Assembly (NCBI GenBank): GCA_049889095.1
Contig: JBLJFK010000001.1
Strand: one strand, 5' to 3'
Source: Ewingella sp049889095
Lineage (GTDB): Bacteria > Pseudomonadota > Gammaproteobacteria > Enterobacterales > Enterobacteriaceae
DNA: 64,000 nucleotides
Under the pieces are notes generated by a model, which saw only the letters and a list, made by a program, of their open reading frames with translations, did not search any database and was not told the DNA's origin. The position numbers and the translations under genes were made by a program. Below are positions 61,349 through 64,000 of this stretch, in pieces. How positions within the stretch are numbered: position 1 is the first letter of the stretch; every line of letters starts with the position of its first letter.

Positions 61349-62035
61349 CTATTCGCTAAATAACCGATCAAATACATGTTGCAGGTGCCCCTGCATCGCC
61401 GCCCTTGCACCCTGCGCATCTCCTGCAAGAATGGCATCGGTAATGGCCTGATGGTCGGTGTTCATTTCGCGGGCGAAACCGGTATCGGTGTAGTGGGTTT
61501 CCAGACGCACAAAACGACGTGAATCTCGTTTGTCCCACAGGTACTCCATCATGTCACGCAGCACGTCGTTGCCGGTCATTTCACTGATCATCAGATGAAA
61601 ACAGCGGTCCTGCTCCAGAAACGCATCGTTATTGATGTTGAGCTGACTCAGTTCGCGGTTAATTTCCACCAGCCTCTCGCGCTGATCTTTAGTGCCGTTT
61701 AACGCGGCTAATTCTGCCGTAGTGCTTTCATAGATCTGGCGCGCCCTGACCAACGATTCCAGGCTGAACTCTTCTTCCATGGCCGTTAGCGGTTGCAGGG
61801 GTAACGGGTTGCTGACATAGACGCCGTTGCCGGTGCGGATCTCAATCCAACCCGTAATTTCCAGTGCGATCAGCGCTTCACGAATCGATGAGCGGCTAAC
61901 GCCAAGCTGTTTAGACAAGTCACGTTCGGACGGAATCATCTCACCCGGCGCAAATTGGGCGCTCTTAATACAGTTAATAAGAACGTTTGAAATCTGGCGG
62001 TACAGCCTTTCCACTTTTAGGGTAGGTAATTCCAT
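61349..62035 (-). CDS. GntR regulator, FadR (FCD) subfamily, ExuR/UxuR-like
   Basis: 228 aa. Winged helix 'MIPSERDLSKQLGVSRSSIREALIALEITGWIEIRTGNGVYV' (~33-74) and FCD domain ('FLEQDRCFHLMISEMTGNDVLRDMMEYLW', 'DHQAITDAILAGDAQGA'). Shorter than E. coli UxuR (257) but the same type. Divergent from uxuA over 283 bp carrying an inverted-repeat array, so it is probably the hexuronate-responsive regulator of uxuA. GGAG precedes the ATG. Confidence 0.85.
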   Translation of the reverse strand: MELPTLKVERLYRQISNVLINCIKSAQFAPGEMIPSERDLSKQLGVSRSSIREALIALEITGWIEIRTGNGVYVSNPLPLQPLTAMEEEFSLESLVRARQIYESTTAELAALNGTKDQRERLVEINRELSQLNINNDAFLEQDRCFHLMISEMTGNDVLRDMMEYLWDKRDSRRFVRLETHYTDTGFAREMNTDHQAITDAILAGDAQGARAAMQGHLQHVFDRLFSE

Positions 62036-62151
62036 TACTTTCTCCGGCTGAAGCTTGTTCTCTGGTTGGCACTCGTAGACAAAATTGCTGGCGATCCAAA
62101 AATTGCAGAGCAGATCACATTAATGACCCTTTTCATGCTGAATGATATGCA

Positions 62152-62184
62152 GGTCAGGTGGCCTGACCACCCTACCACCTGACC
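62152..62184. promoter_or_regulatory. Inverted-repeat operator array between the GntR gene and uxuA
   Basis: GGTCAGGTGG (62152-62161) and CCACCTGACC (62175-62184) are perfect 10-bp inverted repeats. Inside, GGTCAGG-TGG-CCTGACC (62152-62168) is a second perfect palindrome. Good candidate binding site for the adjacent GntR protein, 117 bp before its start and 135 bp before uxuA. Confidence 0.65.
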
Positions 62185-62318
62185 ATGCAACGTGGTTAGC
62201 TTGAACGTTCTGCCAGCACCACGTCAAGAAAACTTAAACAAGTGATGTCACAGATTGCCTATTTTCCACCAGAGTAACGCGTTTTAAGTACACCCATTTT
62301 GAACACAAGGAGTTTTAC

Positions 62319-63503
62319 ATGGAACAAACATGGCGCTGGTATGGCCCGAAAGATCCGGTTTCATTGGATGACGTAAGACAGGCAGGTGCCACCGGCGTTG
62401 TCACTGCCCTGCATCATATTGCCAATGGCGAAGTGTGGCCGGTCGAGGAGATCAAAAAACGCCAGGCCGAACTGGCTGCAAAAAATTTGGTGTGGTCAGT
62501 GGTCGAAAGTATCCCGGTTCACGAAGAGATCAAAACCCGCAGCGGTGACGTCGAAAAATACATTGCTAACTACCAACAGTCGATCCGCAATCTGGCGGCC
62601 TGCGGCATAGATACGGTGTGTTATAACTTCATGCCAGTACTGGACTGGACCCGCACCGACCTGGGTTATTTGCTGCCGGACGGCTCGCGCGCCTTGCGCT
62701 TCGACCATATCGCCTTTGCCGCATTCGAGCTGCATCTGCTAAAGCGCGAAGGCGCAAAACAGTATTACTCGGCGGATGAGCAGGCTCAGGCGGCCGCTCA
62801 CTTCAACGCGATGACCGACGCACAGAAAGAGACGCTTACCGCGAATATTATCGCCGGTTTGCCGGGTGCAGAAGAGGGTTATACGCTGGAGCAGTTCCGC
62901 GCCCGTCTGGCCACCTATGACGACATTGACAAGGGCAAGCTGCGCGAAAACATGGCGCATTTCCTGCGCAGCATCGTACCCGTGGCTGAACAGCACGGGC
63001 TGAAGCTGGCGGTGCATCCTGACGACCCGCCGCGACCGATCCTCGGCCTGCCACGCATTGTGTCGACTATTGAAGACATGCAGTGGCTAAAAGAAACAGT
63101 TGACAGTATTCACAATGGTTTCTGTTTCTGTACCGGCTCCTATGGTGTGCGCGAAGATAATGATCTGGTGAAGATGATGACCACCTTCGCCGACCGTGTG
63201 CATTTTATCCACCTGCGTGCCACTCAGCGCGAAGCGACACCGGGAAGTTTCCATGAAGCTGACCATCTTGACGGTGATGTGGACATGGTAGCGGTGATCA
63301 AAGCGATTCTGGCCGAAGAACAAACTCGTCAGCGTGCGGGTAATATGCGCCCTATTCCGATGCGCCCGGACCACGGCCATCAGATGCTCGATGACCTGCA
63401 CAAGAAGACCAACCCAGGTTATTCGGCCATTGGTCGTCTCAGAGGGTTGGCCGAGCTTCGCGGCGTTGAACGCGCACTGAAGCAGACGCTGTTTGCTGAA
63501 TAA
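62319..63503 (+). CDS. uxuA: D-mannonate dehydratase UxuA
   Basis: 394 aa, the exact E. coli length. TIM-barrel metal enzyme: 'MEQTWRWYGPKDPVSLDDVRQ' start, 'AVHPDDPPRPILGLPRI', 'GFCFCTGSYGVREDNDLV' (Cys/His metal region), 'RPDHGHQML'. Dehydrates D-mannonate to 2-keto-3-deoxygluconate (KDG). AGGAG 8 nt before the ATG. uxuB is not adjacent. The product KDG is also the expected end product of the polyuronate cluster at 17-24 kb. Confidence 0.98.
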   Translation: MEQTWRWYGPKDPVSLDDVRQAGATGVVTALHHIANGEVWPVEEIKKRQAELAAKNLVWSVVESIPVHEEIKTRSGDVEKYIANYQQSIRNLAACGIDTVCYNFMPVLDWTRTDLGYLLPDGSRALRFDHIAFAAFELHLLKREGAKQYYSADEQAQAAAHFNAMTDAQKETLTANIIAGLPGAEEGYTLEQFRARLATYDDIDKGKLRENMAHFLRSIVPVAEQHGLKLAVHPDDPPRPILGLPRIVSTIEDMQWLKETVDSIHNGFCFCTGSYGVREDNDLVKMMTTFADRVHFIHLRATQREATPGSFHEADHLDGDVDMVAVIKAILAEEQTRQRAGNMRPIPMRPDHGHQMLDDLHKKTNPGYSAIGRLRGLAELRGVERALKQTLFAE

Positions 63504-63510
63504 GCCTCAA

Positions 63511-63536
63511 TATCCTCCCTGATAAAAGGGAGGATA
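63511..63536. terminator. Hairpin between uxuA and the dipeptidase gene
   Basis: TATCCTCCCT (63511-63520), 6-nt loop GATAAA, AGGGAGGATA (63527-63536). Perfect 10-bp stem between convergent genes; no T-run, so it may be a weak bidirectional terminator. Confidence 0.6.
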
Positions 63537-63538
63537 GC

Positions 63539-64000
63539 TCACTCACCCCAGGTTTTTTCCAGCACGTTAATCCAGTTTTTATGCGCTATTTTTGCCACCA
63601 ATTCTTCACCGTAACCCGCCTCGCGCATCGCGTTGATTAACACCGGTAAGCCGCTGACATCTTTCATAAAAGGTGCCATTGATGCGCCGTCAAAATCCGA
63701 ACCAAAGCCCACATGATCTTCACCCAGTTTTTCCAGCAGATAATCCAGATGGCGCAGGTAATCATCGATGCCAGTATTGGCATCGCGGGTTCCGTCTTCA
63801 CGCAGGAAAGGAGTGGCAAAGTTGAGGCCGACAAAGCCTCCACTCTGTTGAATGGCATCAAGCTGAGCATCGGTCAGATTGCGTGACTGGGCACACAGTG
63901 AGAATGCATTGGAATGGCTGGCCACCAGCGGCGCACTGGAGACATCAGCCACCTGCCAAAAGCCCTTCTCATTGAGATGCGACAAATCCACCATGATGTG
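63539..64000 (-). CDS. Membrane dipeptidase (peptidase M19), N-terminus beyond window
   Basis: The frame is open to the window edge, giving 153 C-terminal residues. 'MVDLSHLNEKGFWQV', 'PLVASHSNAF' (zinc-binding His), 'GGFVGLNFATPFL' and 'HVGFGSDFDGA' (Asp) are the M19 renal-dipeptidase signatures. Zinc-dependent hydrolysis of dipeptides, often with D-residues at the C-terminal side. The first visible Met is internal, since the frame continues upstream ('HI' before it). Convergent with uxuA. Confidence 0.9.
   Translation of the reverse strand, partial: HIMVDLSHLNEKGFWQVADVSSAPLVASHSNAFSLCAQSRNLTDAQLDAIQQSGGFVGLNFATPFLREDGTRDANTGIDDYLRHLDYLLEKLGEDHVGFGSDFDGASMAPFMKDVSGLPVLINAMREAGYGEELVAKIAHKNWINVLEKTWGE

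Overview
The window looks like a stretch of the replication-terminus half of an Enterobacterales chromosome. Gene content and repeats suggest a Yersiniaceae-type genus (Rahnella/Ewingella/Rouxiella/Serratia-like); the exact genus cannot be fixed by eye. Most protein sequences and many gene neighbourhoods match Escherichia coli: ydgH, rstAB, asr-ydgU, ydgD, hrpA|azoR, ydbL-ynbE-ydbH|ldhA, ttcA, fnrS, zntB, mppA|mpaA, ycjG, tpx, tyrR, xthA-nudG, ydgJ, ydgK-rsxABCDGE-nth. One Tus-type Ter site and three perfect matS sites support a Ter-macrodomain location.

Layout. 1-6.9 kb: ydgH end, an orphan 139-aa gene, the RstA/RstB two-component system, an M32 carboxypeptidase, a Ter site, the acid-shock gene asr preceded by a near-consensus RstA box, the small membrane protein ydgU and the serine protease ydgD. 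6.9-16.7 kb: hrpA, azoR, the ydbH-ynbE-ydbL operon, ldhA and a DUF333 lipoprotein. 17.2-24.4 kb: an accessory polyuronate (probably alginate oligomer) utilisation cluster with a GntR regulator, an SDR reductase, a PL17-type oligo-lyase, a secreted alginate-lyase-family protein and a divergent sodium:solute symporter. 24.5-35.1 kb: core genes, including the FNR-controlled sRNA FnrS. 35.2-41.8 kb: a porin and an orphan polyamine/iron-type ABC importer divergent from an unusual ROK regulator, with a perfect inverted repeat between them.

41.9-51.7 kb: ydgJ followed by an L-arabinose locus (araC, araHGF, divergent araBA, no araD). Relative to E. coli this locus separates ydgJ from ydgK-rsx. 52.6-59.5 kb: ydgK, the complete rsx (Rnf-like) electron-transfer operon and nth. 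60.1-64 kb: a DUF3750 protein, a GntR regulator divergent from uxuA, and the C-terminal part of an M19 dipeptidase.

The most unusual non-coding content is a modular family of intergenic repeats at about 4.8, 16.3-17.2, 51.7-52.5, 59.6-60.1 and 61.0-61.3 kb. It includes a 39-bp tandem array of hairpin-plus-T-run units, inverted pairs of ~250-bp elements, one covarying hairpin pair and G-quadruplex-like blocks. Two further palindromic elements of different types sit inside the araFGH operon, one of them supplying the stop codon of araG. No CRISPR array, tRNA, rRNA, transposase or prophage gene was seen.
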